Origin: Rothia dentocariosa ATCC 17931
GTDB taxonomy: Bacteria > Actinomycetota > Actinomycetes > Actinomycetales > Micrococcaceae
Direction of reading: 5' to 3'
DNA: 64,000 nt
Assembly: GCF_000164695.2 (NCBI RefSeq)
Contig: NC_014643.1
Location: forward strand, 1,488,001 to 1,552,000
The notes under the pieces are model-generated. The model worked only from the letters and a program-made list of their open reading frames with translations. It made no database searches and was not told the DNA's origin. A program made the translations under genes and the position numbers. Positions 36,005-44,696 of this stretch are shown here, piece after piece. How positions within the stretch are numbered: position 1 is the first letter of the stretch; every line of letters begins with the position of its first letter.

Positions 36005-37204
36005 TTAGAGCGGGCGGCCGTCACGCACAATAGATGCCACATTCGCGGCGGCATCGCGTAGCGCCCGAGTCTCAGCTGCCCGACCGGTAATATTCACATG
36101 ACCAATTTTACGTCCTGGGCGGGTTTCTTTACCGTAAAAATGAATTTTGGCGCGTGGCTCGGCACTGAGCGCAAGCGGGTACACACCGAAAATATCTTCA
36201 TTCTCGCCGCCTAGGTAATTCTTCATAATGGCAACTTCGTCGCGCATAGTAGTTGCGCCCAACGGCATATCGAGTACCGCACGCAGATGCTGCTCAAACT
36301 GACTGGTTACCGAACCTTCCTGGGTCCAGTGTCCGGTATTGTGCGGGCGCATCGCGAGTTCATTAATGTAGAAGCCTGCTGAAGATCCCGGAACCTCGAA
36401 GAGTTCCGCCGCCATTACGCCGGTAACCCCAAGTTCGGTGGCTAGGGTAACGGCTGCATCGGATGCCGCCTGGGCAATTGCGGGGGAGAGGTTCGGCGCG
36501 GGTGCAATCACTTCATCACAGACCGAATTCACCTGAATTGTCTCTACGACAGGCCAGGGGAGAACCTGCCCACTCTCACGGCGCGCCACGAGAGCGGAAA
36601 GCTCGCGGGTGAACGGAACCTTTTCCTCTGCCAAAAGCGCCGAAAAATCGGTGCGGTGAGGAAGCTCATCAAACCAGGCAGCAGCCTGCTCACGGGCGTG
36701 CTGAAGAGAATCCAGCACCATCACGCCCTTGCCGTCATAGCCCCCGCGCGGGGTCTTCAAAACCACGGGCCAGCCGATCTCATCGCCAAAGGCGAGAAGC
36801 TCATCCAAAGTTTCAACGCGTGCCCAGCGCGGGTTCGGTAGTCCAAGATCTTCTACAGCCTGGCGCATCATGAGCTTATCCTGGGCATATTGCAGCGCAT
36901 CCGGATGCGGCTGCACATTCACCCCCTCGGCAATAAGCGCCTGCAAAAATTCGGTGGGAACATGCTCGTGATCGAAGGTAATAACATCTTTGCCACGAGC
37001 GAACTCCCGCAAAGTCTCTAAATCCTTATAATCTCCCACGGGCGCGCTGCGCACCGCTGCCACGGCGCCCACCGTAGGGCTTTCAGCGAGAATATGAAGG
37101 TCAAATCCAAGGTTCGTTGCTGCGGGCGCCATCATGCGTGCCAGCTGGCCGCCTCCGATAACACCAAGTACAGGTCCAGTTACAGGGTAAGTCACATCAC
37201 TCAA
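36005..37204 (-). CDS. purK: N5-carboxyaminoimidazole ribonucleotide synthase
   Basis: ATP-grasp enzyme converting AIR, bicarbonate and ATP to N5-CAIR, the substrate of PurE. N-terminal GVIGGGQLARMMAPAA, ATP-grasp VLKTPRGGYDGKG and C-terminal NELAMRPHNTGHWT are clear. Length 399. The called start is TTG; GTG 37195 is an alternative, with AAGAG a few bases upstream of the TTG. It is read in the order purK then purE, 59 nt apart, an operon. Confidence 0.94.
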   Translation of the reverse strand: MSDVTYPVTGPVLGVIGGGQLARMMAPAATNLGFDLHILAESPTVGAVAAVRSAPVGDYKDLETLREFARGKDVITFDHEHVPTEFLQALIAEGVNVQPHPDALQYAQDKLMMRQAVEDLGLPNPRWARVETLDELLAFGDEIGWPVVLKTPRGGYDGKGVMVLDSLQHAREQAAAWFDELPHRTDFSALLAEEKVPFTRELSALVARRESGQVLPWPVVETIQVNSVCDEVIAPAPNLSPAIAQAASDAAVTLATELGVTGVMAAELFEVPGSSAGFYINELAMRPHNTGHWTQEGSVTSQFEQHLRAVLDMPLGATTMRDEVAIMKNYLGGENEDIFGVYPLALSAEPRAKIHFYGKETRPGRKIGHVNITGRAAETRALRDAAANVASIVRDGRPL

Positions 37205-37384
37205 GTGTACTCTTATGCCCCCAAATACCGGTAGTATTCCGCGCCGCAGACTTGAAAATAACCTGGGAAGTGCATGATAAAACTCAATAAAATAAGGTAA
37301 AACGGGATCGGCTGTACTAGTATTTTAGGGATGCTATCAAAATTTAACTCACAGACGCCCAGGTCATCTTAATGGGCAGAAAAG

Positions 37385-38029
37385 ATGGAGAATATGGCTT
37401 CAGACTCTCGCTCTACACTGGGTGATCGTCTTAAATCACTGTGGAATACCTACGGTCTAGAGGTACTTAAATTCGGTACCGTTGGCGGTGCCGCATTCTT
37501 GGTAAACGCTGCCGTGGTGTGGGCGCTGATGCTTGGTCCTTTCGAGAACGCACATACCAAGGCAAAAGTAATTGCCAGCGTTGTGGCTACCATCTTTGCA
37601 TGGATTATGAACCGCCTGTGGACCTTCCGCGAAGACCGATCCGAGAACTGGAAACGTGAGGGCATCGAATTTGCCTTTGTGAATATTCTTGGCATTTTGG
37701 TTGAGGCCGGATGCGTGTTCTTCACTAACTACGTGTTGGGGCTGCGTTCGCCGGAAGCATCGTTTATCTCCGGTACGATTATCGGCACCGCGCTGGGAAC
37801 GATTCTGCGGTACTTCCTCTACCGTTTCTGGGTTTACGGCAAGCACCGTAAACAGGTGGATGAAGGGGACGCTACCGAACACGAAGAATTGGGGTACATT
37901 TTGAACCAGGCGACGGGCGTGTTGACCGGCTCGGTTCCCGTGGTAGATCCTGCGGCACAGGCCCAGCGTTCGCAACAGAATGTTGAAATTACCGATATTG
38001 ATAAGCCCTCTACCGGTAAACGTTCATAA
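37385..38029 (+). CDS. GtrA family membrane protein
   Basis: Four-span membrane protein thought to help flip or present lipid-linked sugars. Signature start EVLKFGTVGGAAFLVNAAVVW, then TIFAWIMNRLWTF and the C-terminal LRYFLYRFWVYG. A charged tail of ~70 residues follows, longer than in small GtrA proteins. Divergent from purK, as in mycobacteria, where the homolog lies next to purEK. The start may be ATG 37385 or 37394. Confidence 0.9.
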   Translation: MENMASDSRSTLGDRLKSLWNTYGLEVLKFGTVGGAAFLVNAAVVWALMLGPFENAHTKAKVIASVVATIFAWIMNRLWTFREDRSENWKREGIEFAFVNILGILVEAGCVFFTNYVLGLRSPEASFISGTIIGTALGTILRYFLYRFWVYGKHRKQVDEGDATEHEELGYILNQATGVLTGSVPVVDPAAQAQRSQQNVEITDIDKPSTGKRS

Positions 38030-38048
38030 ATAAATAGACTGTTTGTAT

Positions 38049-38091
38049 ACTGCGGCGGATTCTTTTTCTGAGGTTCCGTCGCAGTCTTTTT
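38049..38091 (+). terminator. Terminator after gtrA
   Basis: 11-bp stem (38049-38059 with 38075-38085, one wobble) followed by CTTTTT; faces the minus-strand gene. Confidence 0.8.
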
Positions 38092-38120
38092 ACCCTCTGA
38101 GCGAACTACGCTGCCGTTTT

Positions 38121-38930
38121 CTAGGAGTGTCCCAAGGTGAGATCTAGAGCTCGCTCAGAACGCAGGAGCGGGTCTAACTCGGTAGCGGTAAAGTCAGCTA
38201 GCGGATCGGGTAGGAATACGGCATAACCCGCGATGAGGCAGGCAAGCGCCTCTGTCACGATCGTGAGGGCTGAGGGTGCCGAGTCGAACTCTGAGGGAAG
38301 GTGAAGACGAAGCGCTAATGCTCGTTCCCCTGAAGGAAGACGGTAATCGTGACCAGCATGTTCATGTGCCCGAGAGAGCACTCGTGCCGTTAGCTCTGCC
38401 GATGTTAAGTTATCGCCCACGGGTGATGAGGTCGAAGCTGGTAAGCCGATGAACTGGTCAGCCTCGCTGCGCACGAGCGCGCAGAAGTCGATAACTTCGG
38501 CATCAATCATTGACTTGGCCTCGTGAAAATTGCCAAGGTAGCGCATCGAGAGAGGCCCGCGATCAACGAGAAGAAGATAGTCGGGGTTATTGAGGTTCTG
38601 AGCGTGCTCGGTGGTATCTGAGGCGCCTACAAGCGGTTCTTCATCGTCGAAGTAGCCGCCAGCGTAGAGAGTCGCGCAGGCGAGAACCAGAAAACGCCAG
38701 TGCAGGGGACCCGTAATCTGCACCCCAGATTCCTCGGTAACTTCGCACTCATTCACCAGAAGATTTGCGCTCTTTGCTACCCAATTCATGAAGACGCGAC
38801 CGGAGAGCTCGATGCGTTCACCCCCGCGAGCATGCCAGATAAGGGCGGGGGTCTGCACACGCGCGAGAGCATCGAAAATACGCGTGAATGAGCGGGCATT
38901 TGCCACGGTCGAGAGTAAATTTTCAGCCAT
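38121..38930 (-). CDS. TIGR03089 family protein (AMP-binding N-terminal remnant-like)
   Basis: A 269-residue actinobacterial protein resembling part of an AMP-binding enzyme N-lobe but lacking the adenylate-forming motifs, so it is unlikely to be an acyl-CoA synthetase. Visible pieces: TPALIWHARGGERIELSGRVFMNWVAK and LVLACATLYAGGYF, then the C-terminal LTIVTEALACLIAGYAVFLPDP. Function unknown. In mycobacteria it lies in the same neighbourhood as purE, purK and whiB2. Confidence 0.8.
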   Translation of the reverse strand: MAENLLSTVANARSFTRIFDALARVQTPALIWHARGGERIELSGRVFMNWVAKSANLLVNECEVTEESGVQITGPLHWRFLVLACATLYAGGYFDDEEPLVGASDTTEHAQNLNNPDYLLLVDRGPLSMRYLGNFHEAKSMIDAEVIDFCALVRSEADQFIGLPASTSSPVGDNLTSAELTARVLSRAHEHAGHDYRLPSGERALALRLHLPSEFDSAPSALTIVTEALACLIAGYAVFLPDPLADFTATELDPLLRSERALDLTLGHS

Positions 38931-39284
38931 AGAATAACTTTACCGTGTGTAAACTCCCAAAAATTTCGATGCATGATATTACTTTCGGCAGTACACGCGA
39001 CCACATCATGAGATATTTTTCCTGACGTCATAACAGTTGAAGAAGAAAGTATTTGTAGTCATAAATTTGCGTGCGATGCAAATATACTCTTAAGGATGTT
39101 GAAGTTATATTACGGGCGCATTACGGGTGTGAAGTTCATAAAATATCTTGCAGGTGGGTTATTAAAATGTAATAAGTGACACGATTAGGTTTTGAATAGG
39201 ATATAAAAAACCTGTTTTGACTAGGTGCTTAGGAGTTTGATAGAGCTTCGTTCGAGGCGTAATCTCGGGGGTTTTGGAGGGGGT
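38931..39284 (+). other. AT-rich regulatory region upstream of whiB2
   Basis: About 350 nt of AT-rich sequence without a recognisable gene. TTGACT at 39217-39222, about 17 nt before ATAGAG, is a possible but weak promoter feeding the micro-ORF at 39285. Confidence 0.4.
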
Positions 39285-39365
39285 ATGGAGGAACAGATAT
39301 ATACAGAAGATAACGCCCAAAACTTTCATGATGAAGTAATTATTTTGTGGTCTAACACCGTATAA
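39285..39365 (+). CDS. Putative acidic 26-residue micro-ORF upstream of whiB2
   Basis: ATG 39285 is preceded by GGAGG at 39276-39280 with a 4-nt gap. The peptide starts MEEQIYTEDNAQNFHDEV and ends LWSNTV; it is acidic and could be a leader peptide or a small protein. It ends 57 nt before the whiB2 -35 element. No relatives are known to me, so the call rests on the strong ribosome binding site alone. Confidence 0.35.
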   Translation: MEEQIYTEDNAQNFHDEVIILWSNTV

Positions 39366-39422
39366 ACATTGAAATATTTGACGGTGATCTGCACATACAC
39401 GGATAAAAGTTATAAGTCCAGT

Positions 39423-39451
39423 TTGACGAATGGGCGTGTCGCCCTTCTAAT
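39423..39451 (+). promoter_or_regulatory. whiB2 promoter with palindromic spacer
   Basis: TTGACG (39423-39428), exactly 17 nt, then TCTAAT (39446-39451). The spacer centre is a perfect palindrome, GGGCG-TGT-CGCCC at 39432-39444, suggesting an operator inside the promoter. The predicted transcript start is about 130 nt upstream of the whiB2 ATG. Confidence 0.7.
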
Positions 39452-39587
39452 AGTTATGTAGGTTTATTTGCGGAAACATCTTTCATGCCCAAAAAACTAT
39501 AAATCTACAGAGCCAAAAAAGATTCGTTTGCACACCAACGAATCACCGCAGACTCATCTAGCCAATGAGAACACGGAAGGAAAAACT

Positions 39588-40073
39588 ATGGGTTCATACA
39601 CCTGTGCTGGGTATTCACGCCTGAGCACCGGTATTGCCGGTGAACGCACAGGCGGAACCCGCCAACATACTATGCAAACCGCGCAATCCCTAGAAGAACA
39701 AGCAAATATGTTCCTGAGCGTTGCTGACGCAACCACTGAGGAAGGCAGCTTTGCGGCTTCCACAGTTGAGGTAGGCAACATGTTTACCTGCGTCGAAGGC
39801 CTCGATATGTGGGCCGCCGCTGCAGGCATGTACGGAACTGAAGGTGATGACGGAGAGCTCGCCTGGCAAACTGATGCGCTGTGTGCCCAAACCGACCCAG
39901 AAGCCTTTTTCCCTGAAAAAGGAGGGTCTACTCGTGACGCTAAACGCGTCTGCGAATCGTGCCCCGTTCGTGAAGAGTGTCTAAAATATGCAATGGACAA
40001 TGATGAGCGCTTCGGAATATGGGGCGGTCTCTCAGAACGCGAGCGTCGCCGGCTACGTAAGCAGGCAAGCTAA
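39588..40073 (+). CDS. whiB2: WhiB2/WhmD-type iron-sulfur regulator
   Basis: A [4Fe-4S]-binding transcription factor needed for septation in mycobacteria and sporulation septation in Streptomyces. The cluster cysteines are C99 ([20 protein letters not shown]), C122, C125 and C131 ([10 protein letters not shown]). [15 protein letters not shown], the hairpin and basic tail that touch sigma factor and DNA, follows. The N-terminal ~90 residues are variable. Among WhiB paralogs the sequence and the DUF3499 neighbour fit WhiB2 best. ATG 39588 has AAGGAA upstream; an in-frame start at 39468 lacks support. Confidence 0.92.
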   Translation: MGSYTCAGYSRLSTGIAGERTGGTRQHTMQTAQSLEEQANMFLSVADATTEEGSFAASTVEVGNMFTCVEGLDMWAAAAGMYGTEGDDGELAWQTDALCAQTDPEAFFPEKGGSTRDAKRVCESCPVREECLKYAMDNDERFGIWGGLSERERRRLRKQAS

Positions 40074-40099
40074 GGCGCTAGGAAGGCACAACAGTACCC

Positions 40100-40318
40100 A
40101 TGCAGAAAGTTAGACACTGCTCCCGGCAGACCTGTCAACATGAAGCCACGGTGACCCTCAGCTACTCATACGCTGACTCTACGGCGACGATTGGCCCGCT
40201 GTCCGAGTACCGCGAGCCACACGCTTACGATCTTTGCGATTACCATGCGGCACGATTAACCGCACCGCAAGGATGGCGAGTCGTCTACACGGTGGAGCTT
40301 AAAGCTGAACGATCCTGA
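40100..40318 (+). CDS. DUF3499 family protein
   Basis: A 72-residue protein of unknown function with four conserved Cys/His pairs suggestive of zinc: CSRQTC near the N-terminus and LCDYHAARL near the C-terminus. The family hallmark YADSTATIGPL is present. It follows whiB2 by 26 nt in the same direction, as in mycobacteria, so the pair likely share a transcript. Confidence 0.9.
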   Translation: MQKVRHCSRQTCQHEATVTLSYSYADSTATIGPLSEYREPHAYDLCDYHAARLTAPQGWRVVYTVELKAERS

Positions 40319-40348
40319 GGTACTGCCAGCCTCTCACAACCTTCATAG

Positions 40349-40380
40349 GAACCTTCCGCCGCTCAGCGGAAGGTTCTTCT
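40349..40380 (+). terminator. Terminator after whiB2-DUF3499
   Basis: Perfect 11-bp stem (40349-40359 with 40365-40375) then TTCTCC; a weak T tract. Confidence 0.7.
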
Positions 40381-40436
40381 CCTATGAAAATAGGACAAAC
40401 ACCCTATCTATACCACTCTATTCAGAAAAGACACCT

Positions 40437-41810
40437 ATGGCACAGGAAAGTCACAGCGGTACCGCATCCTCAGGGCAGAGAGCCTGGGATGCGCTACGCT
40501 CCGCGATCGGCACCGAAACCGTTGAAGAAGCGGCGGCGCGTGCTTCCGCCCCCGCAACACAAAGAACACCCGAATCACTGCTGGGAGCATCGGCACAGAT
40601 GTACACCGAAGCTCCGGATTTTGCAGACAACCCCGATATTCCCAGCGATCTAGCATCCGGCGCACATGACACGAGGCAGCAGGAAGGGGAAAGCGTAGGG
40701 CAGCGGGTACGTACTTACACCAGCGTCTCGACCGGGTTTGTTCCTCTTATCCGCGAGGCAAAGGGATCTCCGAAGCACCCCACGCTCAGTACTTTAGTGC
40801 AGAAGTTTGACGAGAAAAAGAACGAAGACGCGGCTCCGGCTGAAAAGGCAGCTGCGCCGGATACACCCGCCTCAGAACCCAGTCAAGATGCCGATAACAA
40901 AACCCAAAAATCCACCCTGGTGACCGTGGAGAAGGGAACAAAAATCTCAACCGGCTCGCTGAGTTCACGCCCTAAATACCGCACGCAAACAACCCGTACC
41001 GTCGAAACTTCAAATGCATGGGAAGAAGATGCGGCACAAGAAGCCGCCGCCGAACGCCCACGCCTGCTCAAGCTCCGTGCCGCCCTCATCACGGCAGCGG
41101 TACCGCTCCTCTCGTTTATGATCGCTATTCGGGCCGTCGCGTCCGCACCATTCCTCTGGCTGGAATACCGCAGGCCCGGATTCCCCGAAGACAGCTACGG
41201 ATTCGACCTCGCCGAACGTATGCGGTTAGGCTCCTATGGGCTGGACTACGTGACCAACCTAGCCCCCGAAGACTACCTGGCGAAAGCCACCACCGGACCG
41301 GCAAACACCCCGGCATTCCTCCAGAGTGAAATCCAGCATATGCACGACGTCAAACGAGTCTTGCTCTTCGCAACCATCGCCGTGGCGGTATTCTGCGTGC
41401 TGGCCTTAATCGGCAGTATTTCGCTGAAGGAGCGCGCCCCCGGCACTATTCGCCGCAGCCTGTACACCGGCGCTTGGGCTACCGTTATTATGCTTGTGGT
41501 GCTAGGTATCATAGGCGCTACCAGCTGGGAATGGCTCTTTACCACCTTCCATACGACCTTCTTCCCGCAAGGCAACTGGCAGTTCCGCATGAGTGATACG
41601 CTCATTCGCCTATACCCGCCGCAATTCTGGATCGACGCGGCACTCGCTATCGTGGTGATAACCCTGCTGATAATCGGTGTGCTGCTGGCGTTCACCTGGC
41701 CCACGCGCTACCGCCTCGTGAAGGAAAATCGGTATTACAAGGAGCGCTACCAGATTCGCCAGAAAATCAAGGCGATGCGCGCCGAACGTGACGGTGATAC
41801 CGGAGCTTAG
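40437..41810 (+). CDS. DUF1461 (TIGR01906) integral membrane protein
   Basis: The first ~220 residues are charged and low complexity (many Ala, Glu, Ser, Thr). The C-terminal ~230 residues hold four spans and the family motifs FHTTFFPQGNWQF, LIRLYPPQFW and the MHDVKRVL loop. A metal or protease-like role has been suggested for the family, but function is unknown. It converges with the protein mannosyltransferase gene. Unusually long N-terminus for the family, which normally begins near the first span. Confidence 0.85.
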   Translation: MAQESHSGTASSGQRAWDALRSAIGTETVEEAAARASAPATQRTPESLLGASAQMYTEAPDFADNPDIPSDLASGAHDTRQQEGESVGQRVRTYTSVSTGFVPLIREAKGSPKHPTLSTLVQKFDEKKNEDAAPAEKAAAPDTPASEPSQDADNKTQKSTLVTVEKGTKISTGSLSSRPKYRTQTTRTVETSNAWEEDAAQEAAAERPRLLKLRAALITAAVPLLSFMIAIRAVASAPFLWLEYRRPGFPEDSYGFDLAERMRLGSYGLDYVTNLAPEDYLAKATTGPANTPAFLQSEIQHMHDVKRVLLFATIAVAVFCVLALIGSISLKERAPGTIRRSLYTGAWATVIMLVVLGIIGATSWEWLFTTFHTTFFPQGNWQFRMSDTLIRLYPPQFWIDAALAIVVITLLIIGVLLAFTWPTRYRLVKENRYYKERYQIRQKIKAMRAERDGDTGA

Positions 41811-41840
41811 CGGGTACCCGGCACACGTTCCCTCCAGCAT

Positions 41841-41904
41841 AAAAAGGCTCTTGTGGCGAATAAATTGGTGTTTCTAACACCTTATTCACCTCAAGAGCCT
41901 TTTT
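41841..41904. terminator. Large bidirectional terminator
   Basis: 13-bp outer stem (41841-41853 with 41892-41904) with A-run and T-run flanks; inner bases also pair (GTTATT-like arms). It lies between convergent genes. Confidence 0.8.
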
Positions 41905-41947
41905 CGTGCAGCATCCTGTTGGTTCCGGGTATTGGGGAACGCCGCCG

Positions 41948-43555
41948 CTAAATCCAGGTTGGAATCCACATATGCCCGTACCACTGCTCGTAAGGAATAA
42001 CCTGCCCAGTCCACAGAGGCCAGAAGTATGCGCTCACCAGCAGAACTGCCGTCAGGTATATGCCCACGCACAAAACGCCCACGCGCACGCGTCTGACGGA
42101 ACTGGTACGGTTCCCCAAAAGCACGCCCAAACAACCCGCTAAGAGGATGAGGAGGAAAGGCTCAAAGGAGAGAGCGTAGAAGAAGAACATGGTGCGGTTC
42201 GGGTAGAGGAACCACGGCAGATAGCCTGCGGCGAAAACCAGCAAAAGAGCTCCAAAACGCCAGTCGCGCTTCAGGATAAAAATGACTAGGGCGAGAATTA
42301 TCGCCGGAATAAATACCCACCAGATCAGCGGGTTACCAATATTGAGGATCGCTTGCGAACAGTTGAGTGCCGTGCATCCTTTTTCACCAAACTTCGGCGC
42401 CTCATAGTAGTACGACGTCGGGTGCCCCAGAATAAGCCACTGCCACGCCTGCGACGCGTAGCGATGCTCACTGCTGAGCCCTGAATGGAACTTAAATGCG
42501 GATGTATGATATTCCCAGAGTAGGCGCAAATCCTCGGGAAGCCACTTCACAGCACCCGAGTCGGGGAACTGGTTACTCCAGTGGCGGTAGAAAGCGTTTG
42601 ACGACTTGAACCAGCCAATCCAGGTGGTCAGATAGACGATAAGACCCACGCCAATCATCTGAATAAACGCAGGAATACCCTCTCGAATCAGAGCGACAAT
42701 ACCCCAATTTTTCAACCCTAGGATGCGCCGCGCATTCATATCCCAAAACACCGTCAGCACACCCATTGCAGCAATGAAGAACAGTGAGTTCCACTTCACC
42801 GCTACAGCGGCACCGGCACAAATACCGGCGGCAAGACGCCACAGATGCAAACCCGAGCCGGGGCCGAAAACAATCTTCTGCAAGCCCGACTCGCCGTGCG
42901 CATCCACAATCTTCATGACATTCGCCGCGAGCCTTCTGCGCGCCGCCTGTCGGTCAAGAAGCAGACAGACAAAAGTCGCTAAAATCCAGAACATCTGGAA
43001 AATATCGAGAAGCGCCAGACGGGATTCCACAAACATCAAACCATCAACGGCACCCAGCAGCGCAGCAATAGAGGCAACCGTGACCGAACGGAACATGAGC
43101 CACCCGGCAACCGCCAGAAGTGCCACCGAGAGCGTACCAATAATCGCGGCACTCACGCGCCAGCCGAAGGCGTTCTCGCCAAAAATCGCCATTCCCCAGG
43201 CAATCATCCATTTACCCAAGGGCGGATGCACCACATACTCGGGGCTGTTCGGTAAGATACCGCTAAAATCCCCCGAAGCGAATGCGTGATCCACGCCGCT
43301 TGACCACGAAACTTCATATCCGTAGTGCAGGTACGAATAGGCGTCCTTGGCATAGTAGGTTTCGTCAAAGACAATCGCATTCGGGTGTGCCAGGTTATAA
43401 AAACGCAGCACACCCGCTAAGAGTACAATCAGGGTCGGTGCAAGCCAGCCCCAACGGGGTAGCGAAACACGGGCGACGCCCAGAGCCTCGAAAAGATTCG
43501 ACAGAGAGTACTGCACTCTGGACTTCGTAAAAGAAAGACTAGCGGTTAACATCAC
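41948..43555 (-). CDS. Dolichyl-phosphate-mannose-protein mannosyltransferase
   Basis: A GT39 enzyme that transfers mannose from polyprenyl-phosphate-mannose to secreted proteins during Sec export. The polytopic 535-residue protein shows the catalytic acidic pair D64-E65 in the first loop (VFDETYYAKDAYS), the loop VVHPPLGKW and many later spans. Divergent from rsmI, as in mycobacteria (Rv1002c/Rv1003). Start is GTG 43555 or ATG 43552. Substrates could include the SLH protein and the secreted protease, which is inference. Confidence 0.93.
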   Translation of the reverse strand: MMLTASLSFTKSRVQYSLSNLFEALGVARVSLPRWGWLAPTLIVLLAGVLRFYNLAHPNAIVFDETYYAKDAYSYLHYGYEVSWSSGVDHAFASGDFSGILPNSPEYVVHPPLGKWMIAWGMAIFGENAFGWRVSAAIIGTLSVALLAVAGWLMFRSVTVASIAALLGAVDGLMFVESRLALLDIFQMFWILATFVCLLLDRQAARRRLAANVMKIVDAHGESGLQKIVFGPGSGLHLWRLAAGICAGAAVAVKWNSLFFIAAMGVLTVFWDMNARRILGLKNWGIVALIREGIPAFIQMIGVGLIVYLTTWIGWFKSSNAFYRHWSNQFPDSGAVKWLPEDLRLLWEYHTSAFKFHSGLSSEHRYASQAWQWLILGHPTSYYYEAPKFGEKGCTALNCSQAILNIGNPLIWWVFIPAIILALVIFILKRDWRFGALLLVFAAGYLPWFLYPNRTMFFFYALSFEPFLLILLAGCLGVLLGNRTSSVRRVRVGVLCVGIYLTAVLLVSAYFWPLWTGQVIPYEQWYGHMWIPTWI

Positions 43556-43731
43556 CTATCAATCCTATAGGGTGTAAGCCTCCACGTCTTCTTGAAAATA
43601 CCTGAAACCACAAAAATCTGGCTCACACCATATATAAAATCTATAAAACTACCCCGACATCATGAGGAACTGAGTGCTATAGCGGCACAGCGCATCTCCG
43701 AGATGAAAAGCACACACGATACACTGGGGGA

Positions 43732-44664
43732 GTGAGCGAAAACGAAATGTATGAGCGCGATACACAAAGTACCACCTCCGCCGATACAACAATGCAGCCC
43801 CTAGCGTCTGATGAGCGTGAGGAAGGTATTCTCATTCTCGGCGGAACCCCTATCGGCAACCTCTCAGATGCCAGCGACCGGTTACGGCAGGCGCTCGCTA
43901 CCGCTGATGTGATCGCCGTCGAAGATACTCGCAAGCTCCGCACCCTCACCTCCGGGTTGGGAGTGCACACTACGGGACGAATTATCGTAAATCACGATCA
44001 TAACGAGGCGGAACGCAGCGCCCAGCTCGTGCAGGCGGTCAGCGACGGGAACACGGTTCTGCTGCTCTCGGATGCCGGTATGCCAACCATCTCAGACCCC
44101 GGCTATGTTGCCGCATCCGCCGTTGCCGACGCCGACCTGCCGGCGACCGTGATCCCCGGTCCCTCGGCGGCATTGACTGCGCTCGCGCTCTCGGGACTGC
44201 CCACCGGACGATTCACTTTTGAGGGGTTCTTGGCGCGTAAAGGCTCAGAACGTACAAGAAGGCTGAACTCCCTGGCGGCGGAAGAGCGCACCATGATTTT
44301 CTATGAATCGCCGCATCGTGTAGCCGCCACGCTCACAGATTTTGCCCGGGTCTTCGGGGGCGAACGGCGTGCCGTCGTATGCCGCGAACTCACCAAATTG
44401 CACGAAGAAACCCTGCGCGGCACCCTGAACGAACTCGCTGACTGGGCGCACAAAACCCAGGTACGCGGCGAAATCGTGATTGTGGTTGCTGGCGCCGAGC
44501 CTCCCGAAACTCCGCAGGCGCAAGATATCGTGAGCCTCGTCCTCGAACGGGTGGATGCGGGGGAACGCCTCAAAAATGCGTGCGCCGCAGTCGCCGCCGA
44601 AACGGGTGCCTCCAAACGAGAACTCTATGAAGCCACCCTCGCCGCTCGAAATGCCAACGTCTAA
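43732..44664 (+). CDS. rsmI: 16S rRNA (cytidine(1402)-2'-O)-methyltransferase
   Basis: Methylates C1402 of 16S rRNA in the decoding centre. TP-methylase fold: GTPIGNLSDAS, AVEDTRKLR and LSDAGMPTISDPGYVAASAV, TVIPGPSAALTALALSGLPTGRFTFEGF, all in order. The 310-residue length is slightly long, owing to an N-terminal ~30-residue extension. GTG 43732; an ATG at 43747 is also possible. It is followed after 32 nt by tatD. Confidence 0.95.
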   Translation: MSENEMYERDTQSTTSADTTMQPLASDEREEGILILGGTPIGNLSDASDRLRQALATADVIAVEDTRKLRTLTSGLGVHTTGRIIVNHDHNEAERSAQLVQAVSDGNTVLLLSDAGMPTISDPGYVAASAVADADLPATVIPGPSAALTALALSGLPTGRFTFEGFLARKGSERTRRLNSLAAEERTMIFYESPHRVAATLTDFARVFGGERRAVVCRELTKLHEETLRGTLNELADWAHKTQVRGEIVIVVAGAEPPETPQAQDIVSLVLERVDAGERLKNACAAVAAETGASKRELYEATLAARNANV

Positions 44665-44696
44665 ACACACCTCAACACAGCCCACAGGAGAATACC

